Shown here: piece by piece, positions 1 through 10,478 of the stretch
How the letters are laid out: each line of letters starts with the position of its first letter
Numbering within the stretch: the stretch's first letter is position 1
Assembly (NCBI GenBank): GCA_036674765.1
Contig: JARVKI010000032.1
Coordinates: forward strand, 124,001-188,000
Length of the DNA stretch: 64,000 bases
Source of the DNA: Seiridium cupressi
Lineage: Eukaryota; Ascomycota; Sordariomycetes; Amphisphaeriales; Sporocadaceae
Reading direction: 5' to 3'
The notes under the pieces: model-generated
The model's database searches: none
What the model was told of the DNA's origin: nothing
Seen by the model: the letters and a program-made list of their open reading frames with translations, nothing else
Translations under genes and position numbers: made by a program

Positions 1-158
1 CCGCAATCAAAATACACCCATATGATATATAAGCATGAATTTGGTTCCGCAAGAAAGTTTAAAAGCAGATCGCAAAAGCAGATCGAAGCACCCTTTTTCT
101 ACCTTGATATATCTTTTCTGCGCCAAACTTCGATAAACCACTAGCCTAACCAGATAGT

Positions 159-1832
159 CTAGAGGGTAAAACGGAATGATGGATGGTCATCACCCATGTT
201 CTTGACATATTCATCGGGTCGTGCGAGGCGATAGTTCCGCTTGCCTGCGGACCGCTTTCTATTCTCTATCATGAGGCCAACAAACATGGCTGTGGCCGAT
301 ATGGCGCCAACCCATAGCATTTTTAAGGATGCGCCATATCCCGTAAAGTATCCAGGGGCCTCTGAAGGTAGGAAAACATTGGTGCCTATAATCCCAGAGA
401 AGTTACCCAGCGTTACCTGGAAGCCGGAGCTGAAGGCGCGCTTCCAATGTCCCGAAACATTATTTGAAAGCCAGGCAAGGGCCATAGGGGTGGCCATGTT
501 ACCGCCCATGGAGATCAAGAATACAGCAGCAAATTTGGTGTCCTGAGATAGGGAGGTCTGATGCAGGAGTATGCCGTATCCTATCGTCGCAATGAAACAG
601 CCCAACATGATGAAGCAATAACGATGACGGCATCGTTCGGAAAGGTATGCCACAATGAGCATGCCGACTGCTGAAACAGCATATATGGGAATTGTGCGAA
701 TTTGCGCGTCCTCTGCCTTCCGACCAAACCCATTCAAGATCGTCGGCATGAAAAATGTTGTCGCATACCCAGTGGTCCCAAGGCCCATGTAGATCACCGA
801 GCCCAGCCAAATCTTCCAATCTTTGAAGATTAACTTGTAAGCATGCTTATTCAGCGTGTCCATTCGCGCGTAATCGGCACCATCCTCGGCCAGTCGGCGC
901 TTAAGGAGATCCTTCTGTGCCGCATTTAGGAAACGGCATTGCTCGGGCCAGTCGACAATCAAGAATACTGCGATGATCGCGATGAAGGCTGTTGCTGACC
1001 CTTCAATGATGAAAATCCAACGCCATGCTTTATATCCTCGTGGCTGAGCGAGACGCGCAATGGCATAGGCCAGTAACTGGTGATGTCAGTGTGACTTCGT
1101 CCTAGACGTGCGGACTCGACGAGCAGACGTACTCCACCAAAAGCACCGCCAATCAGGGTCGAGCCAAAGAGACAACTCATCCGCAACTGAAACTCATGTC
1201 TCTTGTAGTACATCGACGTGAGGTAGATTATACCAGGGAGAACACCAGCTTCAGCTGCCCTCAGAAGAAATCGAAGGACTGCCAACCCTTCGAAACTGTG
1301 TACGAACCCCATGCACATATTGACAATGCCCCAGCTAAACATCAAGCCGGACAAGTAGAGAGATGGCCGCACTTTCCGTATAATCATATTGCTGGGGACC
1401 TCTAAGAAGATATATGGGACGAAGTATATCTGGGCTCTGTTAGCAATCGGCCAGTGGTCTGCGGTGCCGAGCTCACAAAGAGAGCAATATTGAATTTGTT
1501 CCCACTAATATCGAGGTCTTCACTTAGACCCTGGATTCTAGCATTGTTGATATTGATCCTATCAAGAAATGATAACATGTAAATGACGAAAAGAATCGGA
1601 TAGACATCTTTGGGAAGGGCTGTTAGCAAATAATGAAGTCCAGAATAACACAGATATCAAACCCACGGAAATCGATCTTCAAAAGCAGTTTTCGTTCGGC
1701 TTTGGCATTGGTTACGTCGCTCTCCCAAGAGGTCGATTCTTCCATTGAGGAAGAGGTCTTCTCGAGCTCTGTGACCGAAATGAACACGCTCATATTGGAA
1801 GAATCGATGAAGTCGTCATTGGCTGCCACCAT
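159..1832 (-). CDS. MFS transporter, DAL5/allantoate permease-like (anion:cation symporter family)
   Basis: Predicted plasma-membrane symporter for a small organic anion such as allantoate, a vitamin or a carboxylate; the substrate cannot be read from sequence. Four exons on the minus strand: 1832-1667, 1619-1477, 1429-1133 and 1076-159. The three introns are 47, 47 and 56 bp, all GT..AG, two with GCTAAC before the acceptor. The joined frame gives 507 residues, the usual family length. Seen: a cytosolic N-terminus of about 55 residues; the TM1 motif LSFLDR (71-76) followed by NINNARI; FVPYIFLEVPSN (TM2); RAAEAGVLPG (TM4); GWRWIF-like AWRWIFIIEG before TM6; DWPEQCRFL in the central loop; then six more hydrophobic segments. 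All hallmarks of the DAL5 group are intact, so the gene looks functional. It is divergent from the rhodopsin-domain gene. The first intron boundary (phase 1, giving F-P-L-P) is the least certain join. Confidence 0.86.
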
Positions 1833-3860
1833 AGATGATGTAGGGCTGGTGGTTGTGACACGACCCGAGTACTAAGATCAGCGATAAGCCACGTGTGGGT
1901 TAGTCCAAGTCATTACCATGATAAACGAGAGAAAAGGCGGTATTTATGCAGTGAAACTCTTCTAGTGATAGTTTCCAGTAGTCCGAGTCGGTTCCGGCAT
2001 TCGAGATTGCGTCTCCGCCAGCTGTGGGAAACCCCATCCGGCTGAGGAGTCTCGTGCTTGAGACATACGCTAACACGCGAGCGCTGTGCTTCCACGATGA
2101 CGCTCGGGATGCATATAAGAGAACCGTTCGCAGTATCATGCAAGCCTGATCCATGTGATAGTCTTCAAAAACAGATGACTATGGCGGCCCGCGGAGAGCG
2201 CAGTAGCAGCACGGCAAGACGTCTGTCGGGAAGCATCAGGACCGAGACGCATCTCCCGCGTGGAAATCATGATAGGAAGATGATACATGGACATCAGTGA
2301 TGTTGTATCTAGACGCTAGCATAAGAGAATAAGGGAATGGTCTGAGTACAAGAGCGGGAGAGTGGGGGAGTTTCGGGAAACGTGAACAAGTACAAGTGCG
2401 AGAGGGGTGAGTCAAGCCTCTGGGGCGTGCTTGCAATATGATACAATGAAAACATTATAGCCTTGCGTCGGGACAACGTTGGGTAGTTGAGGTAGATTCG
2501 ACGTTGAGACATTTGGAAACCTCGTGTTGAACTGAGATCAAAAGGTCGGCTAGATAACCGTGGAGAAGAGAACCACCGTGATGACCATACGAGTAAATCG
2601 TTTCTTTTGTTGGCAGCTATCACTTAGTGTGAACGATTCGGATGCATCTGGAACTCGGATATTCCGCCAAGCTATACAAACTAGGTCATCTACTATTCTC
2701 GGGCCGCAGCGCCCTCCGCAAATCAATAAAGAACTCCACGCATTAGCAAATAGTCCCACCGGTGACTACATGGATGTATTTATCGCCTCCGCTTTCAAAG
2801 CTGCCAACTTTCTTGTGCCAAGATCCTCCGAGATACGCTTATGTAGCACTGCATATATGGAGCTCTCCATCTTCCAGCTTATCTAGCAGTTGCGGAATGT
2901 TGCATGCTTGGCATTACGGTTTTGTGATAGCATGACATAAAGACATTGAGATACGTGCAATACTCATTCCTAGGATTTTCCTCCGGGTCGTATGATACTA
3001 TATCACTTAATGGCACTCATCCAACTAACCCAGTGTGATTTCATCATTTTTGATAAGAACAAATAGCTCCCAGGATTCACTCACACGTAGGAACATTCCA
3101 CTCCATCGGTGCTGTGTGTTACTGTTGTCCTACCTTTTCATTTCGCTTGGTTTCATTGGGGATGGTTGTGTTTGCCTCTAGGTCTAAGACAAGGCCTTCC
3201 TGTCGGTCTGATATTCATGTTTTGGTGATCCGTAAAACTGGTTCTGGCAGTCATACGGCGTCATTTGGGATGAATGGCGATTTGACTATACCGCCAGTAG
3301 ATATAGCCATCTACCCGACAGCGCAGTTCCCAAACAGAGTGACATTAGAGACTCTTTATATCGAGTAATTGCAGTCCTTAGATCCATCCAGGGAGTGGTA
3401 GTCCAGAAGATATTTAGGTAAGCGTCATTTCAACTCAGCCCCGAGAGGTCCAAGGTCGCAGAGAGATAGGTGACCGATAGCAAGAGCCCGGATCATCAGT
3501 TGATTCCATAAGTTTTTTCCGAGTCAGAACTTATGCTATCAGATCCTTGAGTACTGCACAAAGTGCCAGACATCCATTCTCAAGTTTGAGGGTACTTGCG
3601 GCGCGTGCGGAAACGACACCAACTGGCCAGCCGTACCTTCCAATGTTCATGAACGACAGTCGCCCATTGGTTCCGCAGATGGAATAAGCAGGAAACTACG
3701 ACTCAATTCTTCAAATGTCCCGCGCTCTGATAACAGCAGCAACTACACCCCGCTTCATCCCAACGTCATCCGGAGAAGCTCAACTGCAACGATTCATCTC
3801 GACTCGCCACAGCGACAACGTTGACGCACGCTTCATGGTCACGACAGCAAGAAGCTCGGT
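1833..3860. other. Intergenic, shared upstream region of two divergent genes
   Basis: About 2 kb between the starts of the permease (-) and the rhodopsin-domain gene (+). Only short open frames without recognisable domains or splice logic are present. I see no repeats, RNA genes or convincing promoter element. Confidence 0.5.
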
Positions 3861-5090
3861 ATGAGTTCTTTCAATACCACCGCCATGGGCGACTTCTACG
3901 ATGTTGGAGGCAGCTATGGCGAGACCAACTCGGCGCTGATCTTCATCCCGTGTGGCATATTCCTCTTTCTGTGCCCGCTTCTTGTCGGAACCCGCCTGTG
4001 GTCGCGCATGAGGAACAGCGGACATATCGGACCTGATGATTACACCATTCTCGCATCGCTGGTATATGTTCCCCGCCCAAGTCAGCCTGGCAAATTAATT
4101 AACCCTTGCAGATGTGCTCTCTTGCGTCGACCGCCATCTTATTCGTTGGGTGCCACTATGGATACGGTCGACACGGCGACGATCTAACTCCAGACGACAA
4201 GATGCAAGCGTTGAAGTACTTCGTTCTCACCCAAGTCACCTACAAGGCCTCCATCAATTTGACCAAGTCTTCCATTCTCCTCCTCTACATGCGCATCTTT
4301 GGCGGGGTCAAATGGTTCAAATGCATCTGTATCTGCCTCATAACCATCATCGCCACTTACTGCACTGCGTCCCTCATCGTCACCATCTTTCAGTGCCATC
4401 CCGTTCAGCGTGCCTGGGACAAGTCCCTCGCGGGGAGTTGCATCGACAATGGCAAGTTCTGGTACGCGAACGGTGGTTTCTCGATCGCGACCGACATTAT
4501 CATCCTGCTGCTTCCCATGCCGTTGGTCTACACGCTCCAACTCCCACGCGTACAGAAGGCGGCGCTTATTCTCGTGTTTACTCTGGGTATCTTGTACGCC
4601 CCCCGCAGTGCTTCTAACCACGAGGTCCTGCTAACATTATAGCGTCGTCATCACTTCTTGCCTGCGACTCACCACACTCAACATGCAGGTGCGTACCTCT
4701 GACCCGACTTATGACATTGCCTCGACCATGTGGACAGTCATAGAGATGAATGTCGCCATCATGTGTGCATGCCTTCCCCAGATACGACCTCTCATCGTCA
4801 AGCTGTTCCCGAGGCTCATGCCAGCATCTTACTCCAACGGTCGCAATAGCACAGCACCATATGACAGCGGCTTCGCCAAGGGCTCCAACAGCAGTCCCCC
4901 CAACAGTAAGGAAAGTCGATGGGCCCACGTTGAGGGCAGGGACGCCATTCACCTGACGAACATTCGGAAGGGCGACACGAGCTCGGAGGAGTATATCCTC
5001 CAGGATGATAAGACCATCCATAAGACAGTGGGCTACAGCGTGGAGTTCTCCAAGAAGCGATCGAAGGACACATTGAACACTCTGGTTTGA
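3861..5090 (+). CDS. Rhodopsin-domain integral membrane protein (SAT4/PTH11-related superfamily)
   Basis: Fungal seven-helix membrane protein of the rhodopsin-domain superfamily that includes PTH11-type receptors. The family is thought to act in surface or ligand sensing; no ligand is known. Three exons, 3861-4061, 4112-4593 and 4643-5090, with introns of 50 and 49 bp (GT..AG, the second with GCTAACATTATAG). The joined frame gives 376 residues. Seen: a short extracellular N-terminus without a CFEM cysteine domain; TM1 around IFIPCGIFLFLCPLLVG; the loop GPDDYTILAS typical of the family; YGYGRHGDDL before TM3; a central helix with the LTKSSILLLYMRIF signature; a QCHPVQRAWD loop with a downstream cysteine; DIIILLLPMPL; and a final helix ending CLPQIRPLI. 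The C-terminal tail of about 110 residues is polar. It lacks CFEM, so it is a PTH11-related rather than a classical Pth11 protein. Confidence 0.85.
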
Positions 5091-7334
5091 GCGGAGCTTA
5101 GCCAGTGGATTGGGTCACCACAGTGGCAACTTTCAGACGGGGCCCTAGAATTGGCCATTACGGGTTATCAATGACGAAATGCAGTATGGTCACGGATTCC
5201 ATGGAAGCTCAGAACGATTTTTGGTGGGGCTGGATCAATTGGCTGTCTACGACTTTATGTACGTTACTATGTTGGCTGGACTTGTGGGCTAGGACAGGTG
5301 TACGGATACAGGAAGATATCATTTGCAAGTTTGCTGCCGATTGGGCTGGTATTCTAGAAAGATGTAAATAAGCAGAGGAACATCCTATTTGAGCTCTCTG
5401 AACGCAGTGCTGTAGTGAACAGGTCAAGCTGCAGGCTCGGTGTCATCAAACAGCCTCCCGTATGGTCCAGCCAGACTTGAATCTTTTTCGTAGCAATGAC
5501 TATTTTCCTCACTAAGCGCCGGGGCAAAGTGGTAAGGATTACACAGGTTCCTCCAATTCCTCCTCGTTGTTTCGGAAAGAAGCGAGGAAAGAGGCCTTGC
5601 GACAAGAGATTCGTAACACGACTGGTTGCAGTCTTTAGGCATACACCTGTCACTGACCTCCATAAGCACCACCTGCTTAGTTGGCAAGCTAGCTGAATAG
5701 CTGAGGCACGCTTGGTATGCCCGAAACTCCATCCATGGCCCTCAACCATCAGAACTTTCGTTGGCTAGTCATGATGTGAAGCACCTCAATGCCTCCCTTG
5801 GCTGAACGTGTTGGCATGAGGATGCCTGGTAGTTGCTCTTATCAATCGAGTTGTCAGCTCCCCCACAACCTGACGACCCAAATTGCCAAATATACAGCTC
5901 AGCATGGTTCGTACGCGGATGTGACGGCAGTTGAGTTCGTAATGCAAGTTTGTGATGAACAGCGGGACCAAAGCTGGTACCTCGCTGCGACAAACTCCCC
6001 TCTACCTTACGCAGCGCTTGTCCCACAGGAGGACCCGGCTCTCGTCCGTAAGCTTGTCCTGGTGCTCTTGATGACGCTTGCACCCAGCTGCTAATAGATC
6101 CCGTGTAATCCTAGCACGTGTGCGATCTGGTCAACCATACATGATGTGACCCAAGACCCGGTATTCGTGGTCGAATCGCGAATCCAATGCCGTGTGAAGC
6201 CTGCCGCATAAGGTCATAATGATCGCCGACATCCCTGTCTCATGGCTGCATACCAAATTTATCACGTGGGGGGTGTTGGGTGTCCCCAATGTCTATCTGC
6301 CTTGCCTCGCCTCATGTGGAGATAGATGCCTTGTCTTGCCTTGCCAGCTTGCAACAGCGGCCGCACTAGGTTGTCTGATATGACCAATCACGTGCCGCGA
6401 TCTTGTGTCAACCCGTAAAGACCATTGCGATGCGTAGGAGAGCAAGCGACAAACGAGACCTCGAGCCAAATTTCTGGTGCGTCATCAACCCACGATATTA
6501 TCGGCTATGGCCATTGAAGAACGACGTAGGAAACCGGCGGCGCGCTGCCTCTACCAAGTGTCACACCAGCTCAAAATAGGGGTCAATATCCCCCCAGTGA
6601 GTATTGGATTACCGGCCAACACGAGGATTACCTCATCAATTCCAAAAATGCCCAGACATCCTCAGGCATCCTCGGGCATATCTCTGGGCTGAAACGGGCG
6701 CAGTCTGGCCAATGGAAGACGGCATCTACGCAATGACCATAATCAAGCCGAGCTTGACCCTGCAGATCGCCGGAGAACATTGTTCTGGGGAATAAAAGTG
6801 GCATTTCTCGTGCTGCAGGTACAATGTGGCTTGAATGGCGTTGCAGAGCGGCCCGATGGGATCCCCAAAAAGGCAAGGCGGTTGCGCTTACACGTCAATG
6901 CCGCTTCATCTGTGAGGCCTCTCATTGGCGATTAATGCCTGGCGAAAAGACAACGTCTTCTATCTTTGGCACTTCCATTGTCGACCCACACTCAGCCCTA
7001 TGGCCCCTGTAGCGGGTGCGTGGGCCTCGTTGCAGCGCAAGCTCCCCCACGAAGCGCAAACATCGGCCGCTGAATGGGGCATTTACACAGTCTACTTGAC
7101 AATGGACCTGAGGCTCCACTCCACCGGAGTGCACTGTCGAAAAGTATGGTGCCTTGTCTGAGCTCACTACTAACGACTCCACAGGTTTGGCTCTGAACTC
7201 CCACGAGACTGGCCTGCGACAATACGATTGGCATCTGCCGGGGTGTTTTCTTTGTCGCTCGCGTGCTATTTCCGCTTGTGGATGCGAGCGAATACTCCAG
7301 CTGACGATCTGCCGCCAAGAAACGACGAAACTTG
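5091..7334. other. Intergenic, nothing recognised
   Basis: About 2.2 kb downstream of the rhodopsin-domain gene. Open frames on both strands are short, overlap each other and show no domain, signal peptide or membrane-protein pattern. I see no RNA gene here. The inverted-repeat element begins at its right edge. Confidence 0.45.
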
Positions 7335-7487
7335 TACAGTACATGGCAATAATTTTGAACCCCTGTCAATTATCCTGCTGAAATAATCGGTATACGAGGT
7401 GGTATAGTTGCATAGGCTTTACCATATTTGGTTTACATCCCCGTTAAGATACCAGACAGGGGTTCAAAATTATTGCCATGTACTGTA
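7335..7487. mobile_element. MITE-like element with perfect 33-bp inverted repeats, TA-flanked (Tc1/mariner style)
   Basis: Bases 7335-7367 and 7455-7487 are exact reverse complements over 33 bp, separated by an 87-bp unique spacer. Each arm ends in TA followed inward by CAGTACATGG, so the structure can be read as a 149-bp element with 31-bp terminal repeats flanked by a TA dinucleotide. TA is the target-site duplication made by Tc1/mariner transposases, and CAGT is a common terminal sequence in that group. The spacer codes for nothing, so mobility would need a transposase in trans. The pairing stops abruptly outside the arms. Perfect arm identity suggests either recent insertion or maintenance. 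A long hairpin regulatory RNA is the alternative reading. Confidence 0.7.
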
Positions 7488-8094
7488 GGTTGTGGTGCTA
7501 TAGCCTATTCCCGACACAAAACGCATTTCCTTGCCCAGGGTGATTATATCCCGACTTGATTCCCGCTTTGCGAGGATCAAGAGTTGGGTTGAGCTGGCCA
7601 ATTAAGCTTGGATACTTAACAATCATTGCTCAGCCGTATGCGTAGTACTTATCATCTTATCTCCGTCTTGGGGATGGCCATCTCCCGCCAACGCCACCAC
7701 CACCAAGCGTATTTCTGAGTTATCACTGCCCCCTCAAGTTGCCTGTTAACCAAATCCTGAAAGATGTATATGAGGCCGGGCTGCTCTGATAGGTTGCCGA
7801 ACAAGCTATGCATCAGACTCCCGAACACGAGTTGGCAGGACCGTGGATCCTTTGTGGCTGCAATAATGAGACCGAATCTTCAAGGTGCTTGAGTACCAAG
7901 TCGCGTATTCGATTTGACTCTTCGTTGGTTCATGCTCTTGGGAAGCCGCTCCGTACATACCGACGCATCGCCACGACTTGTACCATGCATGTCTTCTCGG
8001 GCTGGAGGGTCATGAAACGCAGAGTAGGCATTTCGGACCGTTCGGACGATATGCCACCGTGAGAGTATATGACGAAGCTGAGAAGCTGTATTGT
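7488..8094. other. Intergenic, upstream region of the deaminase-like gene
   Basis: About 600 bp between the inverted-repeat element and the TATA element of the next gene. No gene or structured repeat seen. Confidence 0.4.
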
Positions 8095-8102
8095 TATATA
8101 AG
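8095..8102 (+). promoter_or_regulatory. TATA box candidate of the deaminase-like gene
   Basis: TATATAAG lies about 180 bp upstream of the ATG at 8284. It matches the TATAWAAG consensus exactly, and the spacing allows a leader of roughly 150 nt. Confidence 0.45.
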
Positions 8103-8283
8103 TTCGCGAACTACCCGTTCGGCGAAGCGTCCCGGGCAGCAGAGAGAAGACAACGATTAAGGACCACGAATTCACATCATCACAATCCATGAACATCGAA
8201 CTCCATCAAACTTGTTTTCACACTAACCAAGAAGTCAATATCGGTCGAAGTCTAGTCTTTTGCTGGCCCCTGGAGCCAGAACC

Positions 8284-8970
8284 ATGCCTCAGTTCATCTT
8301 CATCGAGCTACCCAGCTTTCGCATCAAGGATGCAGCCGGCCATTCTGTGAGCCTCAACCATGAGCAGTTTGGCTTTATGGTCGCTCTGTACCACTACATT
8401 CGCACGGGCCTGCAGACCGAGATCTGCAACTTATCGGCATCGCTGCTCTTCGCCAACGGCGAGCCGGATATCTGGACCTCGTCTAGCATCCCCAACGGCC
8501 TGCACGCCGAGGAGAATCTGCTCCTGACCTACTTCCAATCCTTCGATTCCCCCGGCGCGTACCCCATCGTCGACGCCCTGCTGCTCTCACACAAGCCCTG
8601 CCACGGCTGTATGGGGTACTTTGAGACGAGCGGTAGCGGAAAGCAGCTCAAGGTCGGGCACGGCGCCACACCGTTCAAGGCCAAATTCACGCCCCGCTCC
8701 GACAGGGATTATACGCCCATCTTCTATCTAGCACGATCACTAGACTTGCAGTCGCGGAATGACCTCTGGATACAGCTGGGGGCCATGTGGGCGGCTGAAC
8801 TTGGGTCTGTGATCATCAGCTCGCCCGAGGTCGCCAGGGGCCAGGCGTATTTCATCATGGAGGGGAGCCCGTGGTATGCCGTCAACGACCAGGAGACCAT
8901 GACGGATGCCGAGATCGTGCAAGCGATTGAGACTCAGGGAGCGCTAGTCAGCTACTGGATTGGGCGATAA
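8284..8970 (+). CDS. Putative deaminase-fold protein (HAE...PCxxC), fungal orphan
   Basis: Single-exon protein of 228 residues from the ATG at 8284, which has the better context (accATGC); an in-frame ATG at 8260 would add 8 residues. Seen: HAE at residues 74-76, then PCHGC at 105-109, about 30 residues apart. This is the zinc and catalytic signature of the cytidine/nucleic-acid deaminase superfamily: His and two Cys bind zinc, Glu shuttles protons. The segment between is a helix (ENLLLTYFQSF) followed by a hydrophobic strand (VDALLLSH), as the fold demands. A second strand-helix unit may follow (SVIISS, preceded by an AMWAAEL helix). Codon use is strongly C/G-ending, unlike the surrounding open frames, which supports real coding. 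Known: fungal genomes carry scattered deaminase families such as the OTT_1508-like one. Inferred: deamination of a nucleobase, nucleotide or nucleic acid. No signal peptide or membrane segment is visible. Confidence 0.75.
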   Translation: MPQFIFIELPSFRIKDAAGHSVSLNHEQFGFMVALYHYIRTGLQTEICNLSASLLFANGEPDIWTSSSIPNGLHAEENLLLTYFQSFDSPGAYPIVDALLLSHKPCHGCMGYFETSGSGKQLKVGHGATPFKAKFTPRSDRDYTPIFYLARSLDLQSRNDLWIQLGAMWAAELGSVIISSPEVARGQAYFIMEGSPWYAVNDQETMTDAEIVQAIETQGALVSYWIGR

Positions 8971-9280
8971 GGCCGGGGATGCCGACTTCCTCGAAGGGAT
9001 GTTGAGTGAAAAGATACAATAAAGTCAAGAATGGCGACTGGGAGTTTGGGAGAATGATTTGTAGATTTATGCGCGCCGTGCCCGCAGATTATAGACCGCC
9101 AGATCACTCTGATAATGAAGATAGAAAACCGGGCTGGTATCCCAATATACAACAAGAACACTGTAAAACGATGCAGAGATGGTTGGAAAATTGACATTAT
9201 CATAAACTCGTCAAGGCTATATATAGTCTACCCGCCATCTCAAATGCAAAACCCGCTAAATATTCCGAAACCTAACTTTA
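8971..9280. other. Convergent 3' intergenic spacer
   Basis: About 310 bp, AT-richer, between two convergent stop codons. It presumably holds both 3' UTRs; no clear terminator motif beyond AATAAA-like bases (aatAAAg near 9018). Confidence 0.4.
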
Positions 9281-10276
9281 CTACGCCTTGAGGACAGCAC
9301 GGAAATGTACCTTGCCGTTCTCTAACCTGTCCATGGCCTCCTTGATACCTTCCACAGTCATGGGGAAAGTCTCCGTGACGGGAGCGATCTTGTGTAGAGC
9401 AGCAAACTCCAACATGTCTCTGTGGATCTTCCTGGGGGCGATGACGGAACCCTGGACGGTAATGCCACTGAGCAGCATGGGCATGTAGGGAACAGTAAAA
9501 TCGCCCTCGGCGACGGACAACGGATGAATGGTGGCGCCAGGAGCCAGGATGGGCATGAGCTGCTCCCAGTTGGGCTGGGCCGACGTGGTGACGAGAAGGC
9601 GGTCGAGGGGCCTCTCGACGCTGAGCTGCTGCTTGTCCTTGGTGGCGATGAATTCGTGGGCGCCCAGCTTGAAGGACTCGTCCTTCTTGCTGTCAGAGCC
9701 CGACAGGACGACCACGCGGCAGCCCATCTTGGTGGCGAACTGGATGGCCAAGTGGCCCAGACCTCCGACGCCCATGATGCCGACCGTCTCGGTGGGCTGG
9801 GCGTTGTATGCCCGCAGAGCGTTGAAGACGGTAGCGCCGCCGCATTGAAGGGGTGCTGCAGCCTCGTCGCTCATGCCGTCGGGGATCTTGAAGAGGAAGG
9901 CCTCGCGCCAGACGCCGTGCGAGGCGAAAGAGCCCTGGTCGAGGTCGGCATAGGCGTACATGGCACGCTCAGCGCAGTACGTCTCAGCACCGGCCAGACA
10001 CTGGTTGCAGTGGCCGCAGGAGTCGTGCTCGTAACCCCAGCCGACGCGGTCGCCCTTCTTCAGCACCTTGGCATCGGGGCCAACTTGTTCCACGACACCG
10101 ACACCCTCGTGGCCGAGACCCATGTCTTGTGTCTTGTAGTGCAGATCAGTACCGCAGACACCGGATGCGGTCACCTTGATCAGAACCAGGTCGCCGGTAA
10201 GCTGATCGGGCTTGGTGGTGGTGGACTTGACGGGCAGGCCGTCCTTGGATCCCTTGAAGACTGTGAAGGAAGGCAT
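9281..10276 (-). CDS. Zinc-dependent alcohol dehydrogenase (medium-chain, cinnamyl-alcohol/ADH6-like)
   Basis: Predicted cytosolic NADP(H)-linked dehydrogenase that interconverts aldehydes and alcohols. Single exon, 331 residues. The start at 10276 was chosen because the protein homologous to the family begins at MPSFTVF; the frame stays open 63 codons upstream only because a (GT)n repeat is read as His/Thr. Seen: catalytic zinc ligands C41 in GVCGTD and H56-E57 in GHEG; the structural-zinc set C87, C90, C93 and C101; C144 in LQCGG as the likely third catalytic ligand; the Rossmann motif GVGGLG (169-174); and the C-terminal GKVHFRAVL end typical of the group. All key residues are present. Convergent with the deaminase-like gene. 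An antisense frame across this gene is a coding shadow. Confidence 0.92.
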   Translation of the reverse strand: MPSFTVFKGSKDGLPVKSTTTKPDQLTGDLVLIKVTASGVCGTDLHYKTQDMGLGHEGVGVVEQVGPDAKVLKKGDRVGWGYEHDSCGHCNQCLAGAETYCAERAMYAYADLDQGSFASHGVWREAFLFKIPDGMSDEAAAPLQCGGATVFNALRAYNAQPTETVGIMGVGGLGHLAIQFATKMGCRVVVLSGSDSKKDESFKLGAHEFIATKDKQQLSVERPLDRLLVTTSAQPNWEQLMPILAPGATIHPLSVAEGDFTVPYMPMLLSGITVQGSVIAPRKIHRDMLEFAALHKIAPVTETFPMTVEGIKEAMDRLENGKVHFRAVLKA

Positions 10277-10277
10277 T

Positions 10278-10321
10278 GTGATGTGTGTGTATATGTGTGT
10301 GTATGTGTGTGTGTGTGTGTG
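10278..10321. repeat. (GT)n-rich microsatellite in the ADH leader
   Basis: An interrupted GT tract lies immediately upstream of the ADH start (CA-rich on the coding strand), with ATATG and TATG interruptions. It falls in the predicted 5' UTR. Confidence 0.85.
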
Positions 10322-10470
10322 GTGGGTGGTAGTATGGTATATAAGCGATGATGTAAAGTTGTGATTGGTTCTTGAGATTGCTTTTAGATGCGCGCTAGAA
10401 GAGATCCGGAATGAAACTTGGTTATCCTCGATTGGATTCGATTCCTTTGATGAACTGCCATCCAAACACT

Positions 10471-10478
10471 CTTATATA
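10471..10478 (-). promoter_or_regulatory. TATA box candidate of the ADH gene
   Basis: On the minus strand the bases read TATATAAG, about 195 bp upstream of the ADH ATG. Transcription starting some 30 bp downstream would put the CA repeat inside the leader. A second TATATA at about 10338-10343 is closer but a poorer fit. Confidence 0.4.

Noticed and set aside
9422..10351. 309-codon open frame on the plus strand across the ADH gene
   Set aside because: It is antisense to a gene with complete zinc and Rossmann motifs. The composition (many Gly, Val, Asp, His) is a typical shadow of C/G-ending codons.
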